Part shown: piece after piece, positions 1 to 8,723 of the stretch | How positions within the stretch are numbered: the first letter of the stretch is position 1 | Layout of the letters: every line of letters starts with the position of its first letter | Origin: Sphaeroforma sirkka | Taxonomy: Eukaryota; Opisthokonta; Ichthyosporea; Ichthyophonida | Reading direction: 5' to 3' | Length of the DNA: 24,393 nucleotides | Assembly: GCA_001586965.3 (NCBI GenBank) | Contig: LUCW03001440.1 | Location: forward strand, 1-24,393 | Program-made: the position numbers and the translations under genes | Notes under the pieces: generated by a model | The model's input: the letters and a program-made list of their open reading frames with translations, nothing else | The model's database searches: none | Told to the model about the DNA's origin: nothing

Positions 1-237
1 TTTCTTAAAACCTTGACCGCTTCCAGCTGTAGATGATGACTTAGCAGTAGGCTTATGCACAGAATTGGTGTCGGCACTAGATTGGCATAGTGCACGGCTT
101 TTCCCCAGGATTGGCTGTAGAATGAACAGGTTCATGGACAAGCCATTCACGTGAAGTAGTATTACTGTACAGCAATGCGTAACTAGTATACCATTAGAAT
201 CCCAATTACTAGAATTAGTCACACGATCAATGCGTGT
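1..237 (-). other. Open frame leaving the left edge, possible host exon end
   Basis: On the minus strand, 79 sense codons run without a stop from about 237 to the window edge. The part nearest the edge is rich in Ser, Lys, Thr and Gly (for example KPTAKSSSTAGSGQGFKK). A splice-acceptor-like string, TTCATTCTACAG, lies on the minus strand at about 115-126, so an exon could begin there and continue beyond the window. I do not recognise the product and see no domain. A run of this length can arise by chance at this base composition, so this is only a candidate exon of a neighbouring host gene. Confidence 0.2.
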
Positions 238-1072
238 TTAAGATTTTATTGTAAATTATAAACACATACTGTTTGAACGTCCCGCTTCGTGTTACTTTGT
301 ATGTAATCTAGTACCTAATATTGCTGCCAGTACATAGTTGCACGGTATACAACATACATCATAAACGATAAACGACACGTACATATACAAAGGCGCCTCA
401 TTTGCTCGAGTTTTACAGATCTTGTGTGAATTGAAACCTACATCGTATACAGGTTGTATTCATTGTAACGGCGGCTTTATAACTGCATAACGGTGTGTCA
501 TTCTCTCATATCACAAACCCTTGCACAGGACAATCCAACCCCAGACACTATTATATCCCAGAGCTCACCATTCCAAGCTGATTCTTATTCGTAGCCAGCT
601 TCGAGACTATATCTTCCTCAATTTTGCGTTTTTTTATTTGATTTCAACCAATAACCATTTAATAGCTGACAAAAAAGTACAAAGGTCTTGTGGTAATTGA
701 TAATTGATAACTGTTGTTATGGTAACTGATAGACAAGTAGAACGTTCATATACTCTTCATATAATATTGTGGATTTCAGTTTTTTTTTTTTTCTGTAAAT
801 GCAGACTTGAGAGTTTGGTGGTTATAGAGTGTACGCACTAAAGTCTCGATGTTCCACTACAGTTTACATATCAACAGTATGTTAAGCTAACGGCTTCTAT
901 CAATATATTAGAAACTATTAACACATAGTAGCTCACAATGCGTCTGCGAATATATACCTGATTATATTGTCTCAAAACAAGTCATGGTCTAACTTGTACC
1001 TTGAAGCATTCTATAGAGTGAATAGAACGACCTCTACGTAACTTTGAGCCAGGTTACAGTGACCCCATAACG
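238..1072. other. AT-rich stretch with no recognisable gene
   Basis: No convincing coding frame, RNA gene or terminal repeat is visible here. The only notable simple-sequence feature is a run of 13 T at 780-792. The stretch separates the weak edge frame from the LINE relic and may be ordinary intergenic or intronic DNA. Confidence 0.5.
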
Positions 1073-1548
1073 ATGCCTTTTAGAATCCTAATTGATTCCT
1101 TCGGCCAAGTACCCGCTAGTCTGGACCCAAATGATCCGGATCAATCGAATAATCCACCACCCTTTGAACCAATACCTCACTACACATACATACGACCGGC
1201 TTTCTGGCAATCAAATTGGTTTCCCTTTCTGGTGTGCAAACAGTCACCGAGCACACAATTTATTTTGGAACTGTTCAGAATATAAAAGGCGTATTGTAAA
1301 CACATTGGCGTATCACATTGAGAATACACTCTCGATGAGTGCTACTTTTAATTATTTACACAACCACTATTTTAAATCTACTAACTTATCCAGTTTCAAA
1401 TATTCGGCTGATCGGACTTCTATTATTATCCGTTGGAGCTTATGTGGCAACTACATTTTTACGAATTGCACTGTAAGCATGTGAATGATAAGTCATTTCT
1501 TGGACTGTATCGCATACGAAACAAATAAACAAATAAGTAAAAAAAAAT
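1073..1548 (+). mobile_element. 5'-truncated LINE (non-LTR retrotransposon) 3' end
   Basis: The frame ending at 1484 holds a Cys/His-type tail of the kind found at the C-terminus of LINE reverse transcriptase proteins: a Cys, then His residues, then FWNCSEYKRR, as in the usual C-x-x-x-H-x-x-x-x-C arrangement followed by a Tyr and Arg-rich segment. After the stop there is a short 3' UTR and then an A-rich tail (about 1519-1548, AAACAAATAAACAAATAAGT followed by nine A), typical of target-primed insertion. Upstream, from about 1073, coding-like sequence rich in Pro and Asn lies in a different frame, so a frameshift separates it from the Cys/His tail if both belong to one protein. The RT core is absent, so the copy is 5'-truncated. 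The family (Jockey-, Tad- or CR1-like) cannot be settled. Confidence 0.4.
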
Positions 1549-1560
1549 ATTCCTTACAGA

Positions 1561-1738
1561 TGTAGTAAACACATCAAAATACGATACTAAAACCTACTGA
1601 GTCTCCTGAGGCTCAGCGCGGTGTATTTATTCTTATATTTGATTGTCTACGTGGTCTACAAATAATTCACCTCGTGTGAATTAATTGTAAACTAATTCTA
1701 ACTCCACACTGATAGTGGTTTAAGGGACTTTTACTACA
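1561..1738 (-). mobile_element. Short LTR (178 bp), inverted relative of 13663-13843
   Basis: On the minus strand this runs from TGTAGTAAAAGTCC to GTGTTTACTACA, so it has TG...CA ends inside a 9-bp inverted terminus TGTAGTAAA/TTTACTACA. It matches the plus-strand copy at 13663-13843 at about 97 percent (three substitutions and a few indel bases). An AATAAA-type signal lies on the minus strand at 1626-1631. The flanks (ACAGA before 1561, CTCTC after 1738) do not match, so no target duplication is seen. Immediately upstream on the minus strand is a purine-rich string, TTGAGGAGAG, which could be a polypurine tract. The copy may therefore be the 3' LTR of a lost element rather than a clean solo LTR. 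Confidence 0.7.
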
Positions 1739-2079
1739 CTCTCCTCAAGCTCAAGCGTCACCAGTGATTGAAGAGCTTCAAAAAATAAATGACCTCTTAA
1801 ACTATCGAAAATTAAACATATAGAACTAGTAGTGTAAATTAAACAATATATATATATATATACTAGTGAAATCCTTCTGCTGAGTAATTTCGTGCCTTGG
1901 AAACTGGTCTTTTGAACCATCCCGGCTGTGCTGGTATATTTTCACCCCCTAAAAAGCTAGGGTATCCGCTGGTATGTTTTCACCCCCCCATAAGCTAAGC
2001 TAGGGTATCCGCTGGAGTTATACTCGCCTATAAGCTCGAGTTGTGGAATCGTCGTTCGCCTCTATACCGTGGTGAAATC
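1739..2079. other. Spacer between short LTR and element A2
   Basis: No convincing gene lies here. The stretch contains a TA microsatellite at about 1845-1862 and the two-unit tandem repeat listed separately. It sits downstream of the A2 integrase region in A2's sense, where a 3' UTR and 3' LTR would be expected. I could not find a matching 5' copy near 7900-8900. Confidence 0.4.
1930..2010. repeat. Two-unit tandem repeat with G-tract
   Basis: Two adjacent units, 1930-1967 (38 bp) and 1968-2010 (43 bp), each begin GCTGGTAT and end GCTAGGGTATCC. A third start, GCTGG, begins at 2011. On the minus strand each unit holds a G-tract followed by TGAAAA (GGGGGTGAAAA and GGGGGGGTGAAAA), which looks like a polypurine tract followed by an LTR start. 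The position just past A2's coding end fits, but the matching LTR was not found. Confidence 0.6.
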
Positions 2080-2159
2080 TCACGAGGAGAGACAAAACTC
2101 CGATCCGGAAGTAGATGATAGACATCTAGTATTCATCAACGTAACGTTGGAATTATTGT

Positions 2160-2390
2160 TGTTGTGCCGCTTTCTTCTTCTGCCGAGTTTGCTCGGCTTT
2201 GTGGTATGCCGCGATGTCATTCGGATCGTCAAAAGCTTCGGCTGACTCCCAAGTTGGATCACCATCCCGCCAGCGAACCAAGTATTCTGTATTCCTGTGG
2301 AATCATTCTGTCTATGTCGAATGATGTAACGGAACGAGGAACTATCCTGCCACATATGATCTTCTAAAGGCTTTTCGGTGGCTCTATGGA
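2160..2390 (-). pseudogene. A2 chromodomain-like C-terminus
   Basis: After the GPY/F-type module, the minus strand shows a segment reading YLVRWRDGDPTWESAEAF, which fits the core of a chromodomain (strand with Y-L-V-K-W-x-G, then T-W-E, then a C-terminal helix). Chromodomains at the integrase end are the hallmark of chromoviruses and are thought to guide insertion to particular chromatin. A Lys/Gln-rich tail follows. B has a more diverged equivalent at 20700-20870. Confidence 0.65.
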
Positions 2391-2399
2391 CTAGTCGCA

Positions 2400-3420
2400 A
2401 AAGTTTCACTCTAACTGGTTTACCTTTGAAAGTATCTGGAAGTGAACCATCCTTGTGTGTCAGTTCATATCCTTGTCCCTGTCTGGCTTTGACAACGTAT
2501 GGTCCAAACATTGGTCGCATTGCTTTGGTTGTGCGACCTTCGGACCGTACCATTACCACATCCCCTGGTTGAAAGGCGATAAAATCGTAAGCATGGAGGC
2601 GGTCAAACTGCCTGGATAGTGTGTCTGCGTATTTCTGCGTGACCTTGTAAAGCGTCGGCAAGATAGTGTCGTGCAAACGATCCAGCCGGTGTGCCCAAGC
2701 CTCATTGGTGACCGGCTGATTCCCCGGAAGGTCATCCGTGAAGTCAGCAAACGGAACATGACGGCGACCGAAGTAAGCACTGAATGGTGCTGTCTTGTGT
2801 CGCCGAGATAATCAGAGGTTCTGGCACAGCATAATAAGTGGTAGTCGGACATCCCATGCCGTAGGCAAAGATTCACATAGCTTGCGAACTCCTTCGTGTA
2901 TGTCTCTGTGTCTTCTCTCCGCTGCTCCCAGAACCTGAGGACGATATGGTGGCGACTTTGCATGCATCACTCCAACTTCTTGAGTTATTAAATTAACAAT
3001 CTTGTTCGAAAACTCGCCTCCCTCGTCTGATTGGATTTTCCTGGGAAAACCATGTTCCCCAAACACCTCCATAAGTTTCGATGTCACCACTTCTGCTGAC
3101 TTTGTGGCCGTTGCTCTTAATATCGAGTACCCCGTTGCTATATCCAAGACGTGCAATATATATCGATTTCCTGCTGCTGAAACTAGTGGCATTGGAATCA
3201 TGTCGACTTGAATATGATCCCACGGATACTTTGCCGTTATATTAATCATCGGGTGAAATCCCTTTCGTAACACCCTCTGTCCTAGACATGTGCCACAGTT
3301 TCTCCTAACTGTTTGTGCAAGTTTCAGAGCGTTAGGCCACAAATGTCCGTTATGTTGTAGTTGAGCAACTGTATTCTCTGCTCTATGATGCCCAATCTCA
3401 TGCTGACACAAGGTGAGCTA
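2400..3420 (-). pseudogene. A2 integrase
   Basis: An N-terminal H-H-C-C zinc-binding segment is visible (HEIGHHRAENTVAQLQHNGH, then NCGTCLGQ). It is followed by the catalytic core with D, D and E positions in the DDE pattern: HIQVDMIPMP, GFPRKIQSDEGGEFSN and PYRPQVLGAAERRHRDIHEG. A C-terminal part with DFIAFQPGDVVMVRSEGR and MFGPYVVKARQGQGYEL matches the GPY/F module of chromovirus integrases. The protein would insert the cDNA copy into host chromatin. The copy is broken. Confidence 0.9.
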
Positions 3421-3439
3421 TGTGCGACGGCTTATCTCT

Positions 3440-3950
3440 TCCTCATCTGGAGAATCCGTCATGGCTACTTCCGAGGTAGCGATCGATACTAGCCGAGACG
3501 TATTTATTGGGGTGACTTTCGATACTGAGGACTGTTCGGCATATTCCAATCGTGCTGAAAACGTCGCTGGAAGGATGTAACCATGGCGTGGGCTTACTCT
3601 GGCAATGACTGTGTGACCCCATGGTATCTTGCCAGTCGCATACTTTCCGTATTTGAGGAAGGAGTGTGCTGTCCTTGGAACTGATACTGGGTCTCTTTGT
3701 AGAAGCGACTTGAATAACTGGAACCAAGGCTCGTGGGGCGCCCACGGTAGACACACCGTAGCTGTGGCCCTCTCTGATCGTATCTTGCGCAACATTCTAT
3801 GGATTAATCTCCATGGTGGGTTCATCCATCCGTCTATATCTTTCCAACAATGTGCAAACGCTCCACCCCTGTCATCGTCGGTGTAGTAGCGTGGCAAATG
3901 ATGATCCTGGTGCGAAGCAAAGACATCGACATTATTCTCCGTTGCGCTTG
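3440..3950 (-). pseudogene. A2 Dam-like (phage-type N6-adenine methylase-like) block
   Basis: Between RNase H and integrase lies a block that Ty3/gypsy elements usually lack. Visible motifs are NNVDVFASHQDHHLPRYYT, WMNPPWRLIHRMLRKI, ATVCLPWAPHEPWFQLF and IPWGHTVIARV. The order V-D-x-F-A, a Pro-Arg-Tyr segment, then N-P-P-W resembles phage-type DNA N6-adenine methyltransferases, whose catalytic motif is (D/N)-P-P-(Y/F/W), and the methylase-like domain known from DIRS elements. Element B carries the equivalent at 18860-19312. Whether it ever methylated DNA is unknown. Confidence 0.6.
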
Positions 3951-4019
3951 CTCAAAGTAATCTGGAAAAAGTTGCCAACATTCTGCATATAGTACCTCCG
4001 GGTCCTCAGTCTCAACAGT

Positions 4020-4480
4020 TCCCTCATGAAGCCTAGACCACGCGTCTGGTAACACGTTCTTTATACCCGGGATGTGCGAGATAGTAAAATTGAAAGGCGC
4101 TATGATGTGATGCCATCGTTGTAGCATCGGATTCAGCTTTAACTGTGTGTTCATATACACCAAAGCCTTGTGATCAGTCAACACTGAAAAGCGTTGACCT
4201 TCGAGATGATCCGGAAGTGTGTGAGGCCATATACCAAGGTCAATAATTCCTTCATGGGTGTTGCGTAGTTACGCTGTGCTGCGTTGAGGGTCTTGCTGAA
4301 GAACATTAGGTATTGCTTCTTCCCTTCTATGGTCTGGAACATTGCACCTCCAATACCGTACGCTTGCATCCGTTTTCGAGTTGTAAAGGTACTTCGTCGA
4401 CGGGAAATTTCAACACTACTGCCTCAACTATGGCTTGCTTCATGGCATCCCAAGCTTGCTGGTGTCTCTGTTCCCACCTG
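4020..4480 (-). pseudogene. A2 RT connection and RNase H
   Basis: The connection region begins near NFLHEYLPNFAEVVAPLREF and passes through the AWDAMKQAI segment. RNase H follows: YLMFFSKTLNAAQRNYATPM, KELLTLVYGLTHF, LTDHKALVYMNTQLKLNP, QRWHHIIAPFNFTISHIPG and KNVLPDAWSRL. These are the standard Ty3/gypsy RNase H blocks, ending in the N-x-x-x-D-x-x-S-R-L signature. Fragment C at 21989-22587 has the same blocks. Confidence 0.85.
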
Positions 4481-5110
4481 TCTCCAATGATTTCCTTAGG
4501 CTTCAGTCTTACAAATTCCCGGAGTGGGGCAACTACCTCTGCAAAGTTTGGTAGGTACTCGTGAAGAAAGTTGCCTAATCCCAAGGCCGATGCAATGTCT
4601 TTGTACTTCTTCGGGTTGGCCAGTCAATGAGCTTGGCCTGCTTTTCATGGCAAATATCAATTCCGGCCTTCGATGTATGTGTTCCTCGTAGTCATCTGTT
4701 GCTATCACGATGTCGTCCAGATAGTGGTATGCCGAAAGTCCTTGCAATATCACACTCAGCGTACGCTAAAACTGCTGCGTCAGTGTGTGTAGTCCAAATG
4801 GCGCTGATGTAAAAGAATACTGGCTCTTGCCATGTGTGAAACTGAATAGATACTGAGAATCAGGGTGAATTGGGAGTCGATGGTACGCTGCGGTTAGATC
4901 AATGTCGTGTTTGATATTACCAATGATGTTACCAATGATGTCGTTGATACGGGGAATAATGAACTGATCCGCCGGTATTAATGCATTCACCGCTCTGAGG
5001 TCCAAACACACTCGCACTTTCTTTAGCTCTCCAGATTGAGTATACTCTGGCACTGCGAGCAAGGGTAAGTTGACGGAAGTGGCTGTATCCCTTTGAACTA
5101 TGACCAAATC
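4480..5110 (-). pseudogene. A2 reverse transcriptase
   Basis: RT palm and finger motifs are readable: VRVCLDLRAVNALIP (conserved block 2), DLTAAYHRLPIHPDS, FTSAPFGLHTLTQQF (the usual PFG block) and AYHYLDDIVIATDDYEEHI, which contains the YLDD catalytic box. The AYHRLPIHPDS wording is shared with fragment C at 13870-14040, placing both in one lineage that is distinct from B. The copy is broken. Confidence 0.9.
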
Positions 5111-5299
5111 TTGAATCTACTTCTGCACCTGTCTATCTACCCATGGTATCCATTTGTCTGCTACAAAGTTCCTTACTGCCTTCCGCATCCTTGCAGCTTG
5201 ATCTGGTGTCACTGGCAATCTAACTTCGCCTCCTTCCAGTCTGCACCTGTCCTTTTCTCGAATACCGTCATTGTCCCTCAGTTCCTTGTCTAGTTCCAG

Positions 5300-5761
5300 G
5301 CGAACACCGGTTTCCTCGGTCAAATCTGGTGGTCGTCTCAGCGGTATTGGTTCCAATAGTTTGTCTAGCTTCGTTGGATCTATGGGTGAGAATGGCGATT
5401 GAAGGCCTCCCACGTATAGCCCTAAGCCAGGCATAAGATCCTGGCCTACGATCGCGTCGATAGCCGGTGGTAGATTCATTAGCTCGAAAGACTGTTCTGT
5501 GAGCTCTAGACCATATCGTACTGGAGTTTGTACGGTTGAGCCTATTCGCCGTGTACGAAGACTACGATCAGCTAGGTATATATAGGATCCCTCCGGAGCC
5601 GACTTAATTTGCAATCCCCAATCGTGTGCGGATGTCGAATCAATGCAACTTCTGTTTGCCCCAGAATCCACTAACGCCCTGCATGTCTTACCGTTAATCA
5701 GGATGGATATGAATACTCGATTGTCCATTGAAAGTAATGGATCTTTGATCGATAGTATCAC
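5300..5761 (-). pseudogene. A2 retropepsin (aspartic protease)
   Basis: Relic of the protease that processes Gag-Pol. The core shows ALVDSGANRSCID, the D-S-G-A active-site signature of retropepsins, followed some 70 residues later by DAIVGQDLMPGLGLYVGG, which fits the second hydrophobic-Gly element. The opening IKDPLLSMDNRVFI corresponds closely to A1's IQDPLLTSDNRVYI. A charged linker (about 5117-5300) leads to the RT. Confidence 0.85.
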
Positions 5762-5819
5762 AGGTGTGCTAGACGGGGAAAACTAAAGTTGCATCTACAT
5801 CCGACACCCTTACGTCCTA

Positions 5820-7895
5820 TTCCTGATCGCTGCCTATGGTTTCCCACGTTGCATCCTCTTCTAACTCACCCTGTTCGATTTCGTCTGGGTGTGCCAGTAT
5901 GGAAGCAATGTGTGTGTCTGTAGGCGTGGTCTCCTCCTGCTCCGTTTGCTGGTCGTCCGAGTCTGTTAGAGCCGTAATGGTGTTGACCGCGGGCAAACTC
6001 TTATCGAAGGATACGCCTTGCTTAAATCCTCGGCCCGAGCTGGATGTGAATCCAACCCTTTTGTTCGACTGGTAGTGCTTGCAGGATGATATATGCCTGA
6101 AACTGGGTGGGGCACCCGCTCTGCACGCGTAACACGTGGTGGTCGTAGACGTGCTTGTGCGTTGTGTGCTGCCTCCTCCTGTATTCGTATTCAAATTACG
6201 ATCTCGTTGTTGGGCTGGAAACTGTCTACGCCTATCCCCCCACATTCATCTGTGTCCGTACCCGTTGTCTGAGGATGGCATCGGTTTCTTGTATGTCTGG
6301 ATTTAAAATGCGGAGAAGGTCTTCAGTCTCCAGGTGGTCCCAACCTATGTGGTGTTGTAGCGTGCGTTCATACGTCATATTACCTGTCAGGTCCTCGAGG
6401 GCCTGTATGAGGCAGTGATTAAGCAACCGCTTAGGAAAGTCCTTGCCCTTATCTGCTCGCTCCCAGGCTCTCTTGTGAACTTCCACAATCTTGTTCAAAT
6501 GTTCCCTGGCTGACTCTACACCCTTGGTGCGGGGATTACCCTTCGCCAACTTCTTAAAGGTAGGGTCTACGGTGGCCTTGCTCTCATGTTGACATATTTG
6601 GTCTATGACCTGTTCCGCCGGATATACCCTCAGCTCATTATGGTTGTCACGGAGATAGTCAATTGTGGCCTTTGCTGCCTTAAAATGTATGAGTACCTTA
6701 TAGAACCAACGTACCATCCACGACTCATCTAGTCCTGAGACATGGGCGTTCTCCAGTGCCTCTTCTTCAGCGCCCCTCGTGTGTCTCTATCGGCTGTGCT
6801 GCTTAATTGATAACGGTCTAAAGGCCAATCGGGCCATGTCCGTGGCTCCGGAGCTCTGTTCTTCCTGATAGCTTCCAATTGAGTATTCAACGCTCCTTTC
6901 AGTGTATCGATCGTGGACGTTAGTAATGTACATCTTGAGACATCGTAGTTTCCCTGTGCTCGACAAAGTTCATCCACAAAGAAAGATATCTTCCCTTCGA
7001 GGCGTTGACACATGGCTCGGCGATGCTCGTTCCACTGCGCTGGTGTCATGATCGGCTCTCTCGCCTGTTCGTCTTTGTGCGGTCGTTTTCTGCTGCCATG
7101 AACATTACCGTCGTCGACATCACTAGACTTGCGCTTACCGTCGTCGACGTCACTATACTTGCGCTTACCGTCGTCAACGTAACTAGCCTTCCGCATATCC
7201 TGTATCGATCGTGCGAAGTCTCGGTGCTGTCGGCTGAGTTTTCATCGTCTACGTAGTTGTTCTCGTTCGGCTTCCCTACGATAATCCCCATGTGGGTCGC
7301 TCAAATATTGCTCTAGCTGTCGGCCCTGCCCCTGATTTCGTCAGAGTTTTGCTGACGAGTGCCTGTGGCCCACCCTGACATATTGCTGTGCCGTTGGACT
7401 TGTCGCTCATCTCCGTTGCCTGCGAGAGAATCCTGACTTGCACTGGTGAAACTCTCCGATTGAGTTCGCTTTCGAGTGAAATCTCGTTCAGGTGCTCGGT
7501 GAAAAGACTGCCATGAATGCGGTCTATCACCCGCTGAATGAATGCCCGAGGTACCTCGGACATTGGCTACCCTGTGTCGCTCAGCTGCTGGTTCAGCAGA
7601 CTTTGAACGACTAGTATGCCTAATCACAAATTGCACCTCACTGTCTTCTGGATCTGCTCTCCCTCTTGCCGATAAGCGAGACCCGTGCCCCAACTGATGT
7701 CGCCTGCTTGCTGCCTGGCGCACGTCTTGGTCTGTCTGTTCATATCGCGGTTGTTCATCTCTTCGACGCGATGCTACTGTCTGGCGCGAAGAAGCTGTGC
7801 CTCCTTGGTGGGTCTGCTCGAAATCTGACAAGGATCTCTGGGTTGCTTTGCCGTCGCGACGAGTGCGTCGAGGGCTGCGGGGTGCTGGACGCATA
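5820..7895 (-). pseudogene. A2 gag region
   Basis: Relic of the structural (capsid and nucleocapsid) protein of A2. An Arg/Ser/Gln-rich N-terminal part (about 7310-7895) leads into a capsid-like region that shares many short matches with the A1 gag, such as PRTWPDWP, DTRGAL, DYLRDN, KATVDP, NHCLIQ, TYERTLQ and LNPDIQ. Near the C-terminal end (about 6080-6140) lies a zinc-knuckle-like motif CYAC...HISSC with spacing C-x2-C-x9-H-x3-C, also present in A1. A 30-bp minisatellite sits in the coding part at 7105-7194. The gag is broken. Confidence 0.8.
7105..7194 (-). repeat. 30-bp minisatellite, three units, inside A2 gag
   Basis: Three head-to-tail 30-bp units (7105-7134, 7135-7164, 7165-7194) each begin TTACCGTCGTC on the plus strand. 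On the minus strand they encode repeats of about ten residues of the form KRKxSDVDDG. The unit length keeps the frame, and the repeat adds a charged, probably unstructured stretch. A1 gag shows no such array. Confidence 0.85.
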
Positions 7896-7939
7896 GGTAT
7901 CTTGATGTTAAGACTTCGATGTATGGCTTTGTGTTGTTG

Positions 7940-8004
7940 ACGAATAGCTGGTCCAGATTGAAGGAGTGTCGGCTATTATATAATAGTTGAACTCAGCTAT
8001 TCGT
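7940..8004. repeat. Nested palindrome with TATA core
   Basis: An 11-bp perfect inverted repeat, ACGAATAGCTG at 7940-7950 and CAGCTATTCGT at 7994-8004, encloses a perfect 14-bp palindrome CTATTATATAATAG at 7973-7986. The palindrome is about 80 bp upstream of the start of A2 gag on the minus strand and contains TATATAA, so it may mark the A2 promoter. The outer arms could form a stem in RNA or a cruciform in DNA. Confidence 0.7.
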
Positions 8005-8687
8005 GTTACACACTTTCTTCCGTCGTCGACCTCCTCTCGTGATACCAAAATAGCTAATTATCATTGAACCATGTTGATGTCTACGAGGTCTGCTTGCGGG
8101 TCCCGAAAACTGGTTGCGCTCGAATACATCTCGCTCCTTAATAATTGCTAATCATTTTGTTTGGTTTGGTTTTGTAAATGAGAACTCGTTTTGCTCTCCT
8201 TTGCTCTGCCTATAGGAGTAATTAAGAGTTGCTGATATACTCGAAGCGTGTTCAATGATCAACCGCCTGTCGTGTTCTAGCGTTCTGAATGCTCCTTTAA
8301 TCCAACCTTCGGACCACTGTACTCCAACATCAATCAAACCCGAGGCCTGCAGCCAGGAAGTTCAGGTCAAGGTTCCCAAGAATAACCTTGAAGCCCAAGG
8401 TAGTTACATCGGTTATGAAGTTGGAAAACCAAAAACAAATTCCCTATTCAAACCAACTTGAGTGTACTTGCACGATGCCTGATAAGTGCTGTCTACTCTT
8501 GCATGTACTATTTCTTCTGTTCCTTACAAGAGTCCGCTGCATCTTGACGATTCGCCTTATACGTCGGTGATAACGTTCTCGTTCTCCTTAGTTTTCACCA
8601 ACAATCATACAACCGTACCAGGCTATGTTGGTCCTACGGCTGATTCACTTACGTTGACTTCCTTTCTCTCTAGAATGGAAATTTAAG

Positions 8688-8723
8688 TATATATATGTAT
8701 ATATATATATGTATATATATATA
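8688..8723. repeat. TA/GTATAT microsatellite
   Basis: A run of alternating TA interrupted by single G (the pattern TATATATATG repeated) lies just beyond the end of the A1 protease remnant in A1's sense. Such tracts often mark breakpoints or slippage sites. No function is inferred. Confidence 0.8.

Larger units (their letters stand above)
2080..7900 (-). mobile_element. Element A2: decayed Ty3/gypsy retrotransposon, chromodomain type
   Basis: Read on the minus strand, domains occur in the order gag, protease, reverse transcriptase, RNase H, Dam-like block, integrase, chromodomain-like end. Protease before RT and integrase last is the Ty3/gypsy (Metaviridae) order; in Ty1/copia, integrase precedes RT. 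The copy is broken, with roughly ten or more breaks across gag and pol. No LTR pair was recognised: the leader to the right (7900-8890) and the stretch to the left (1739-2079) do not visibly match. The gag and protease are clearly related to those of A1 at 8900-11727, and the RT and RNase H to fragment C at 13617-22590. I judge A2 older than B because of its decay; no LTR divergence is available to date it. Confidence 0.9.

Noticed and set aside
1720-1920. 66-codon minus-strand open frame
   Set aside because: It crosses a TA microsatellite (the IYIY stretch) and the LTR end; no protein character beyond that.
7005-7256. Repeat array considered as a possible CRISPR-like array
   Set aside because: The three 30-bp units are directly adjacent without spacers and keep a coding frame; this is a minisatellite in gag, and the context is eukaryotic.
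8109-8127. TGGTTGCGCTCGAA, resembling a tRNA-complementary primer binding site
   Set aside because: It begins with TGG but lies on the plus strand, opposite to A2, and reaches the T-loop-like TTCGA too early for a real acceptor stem.
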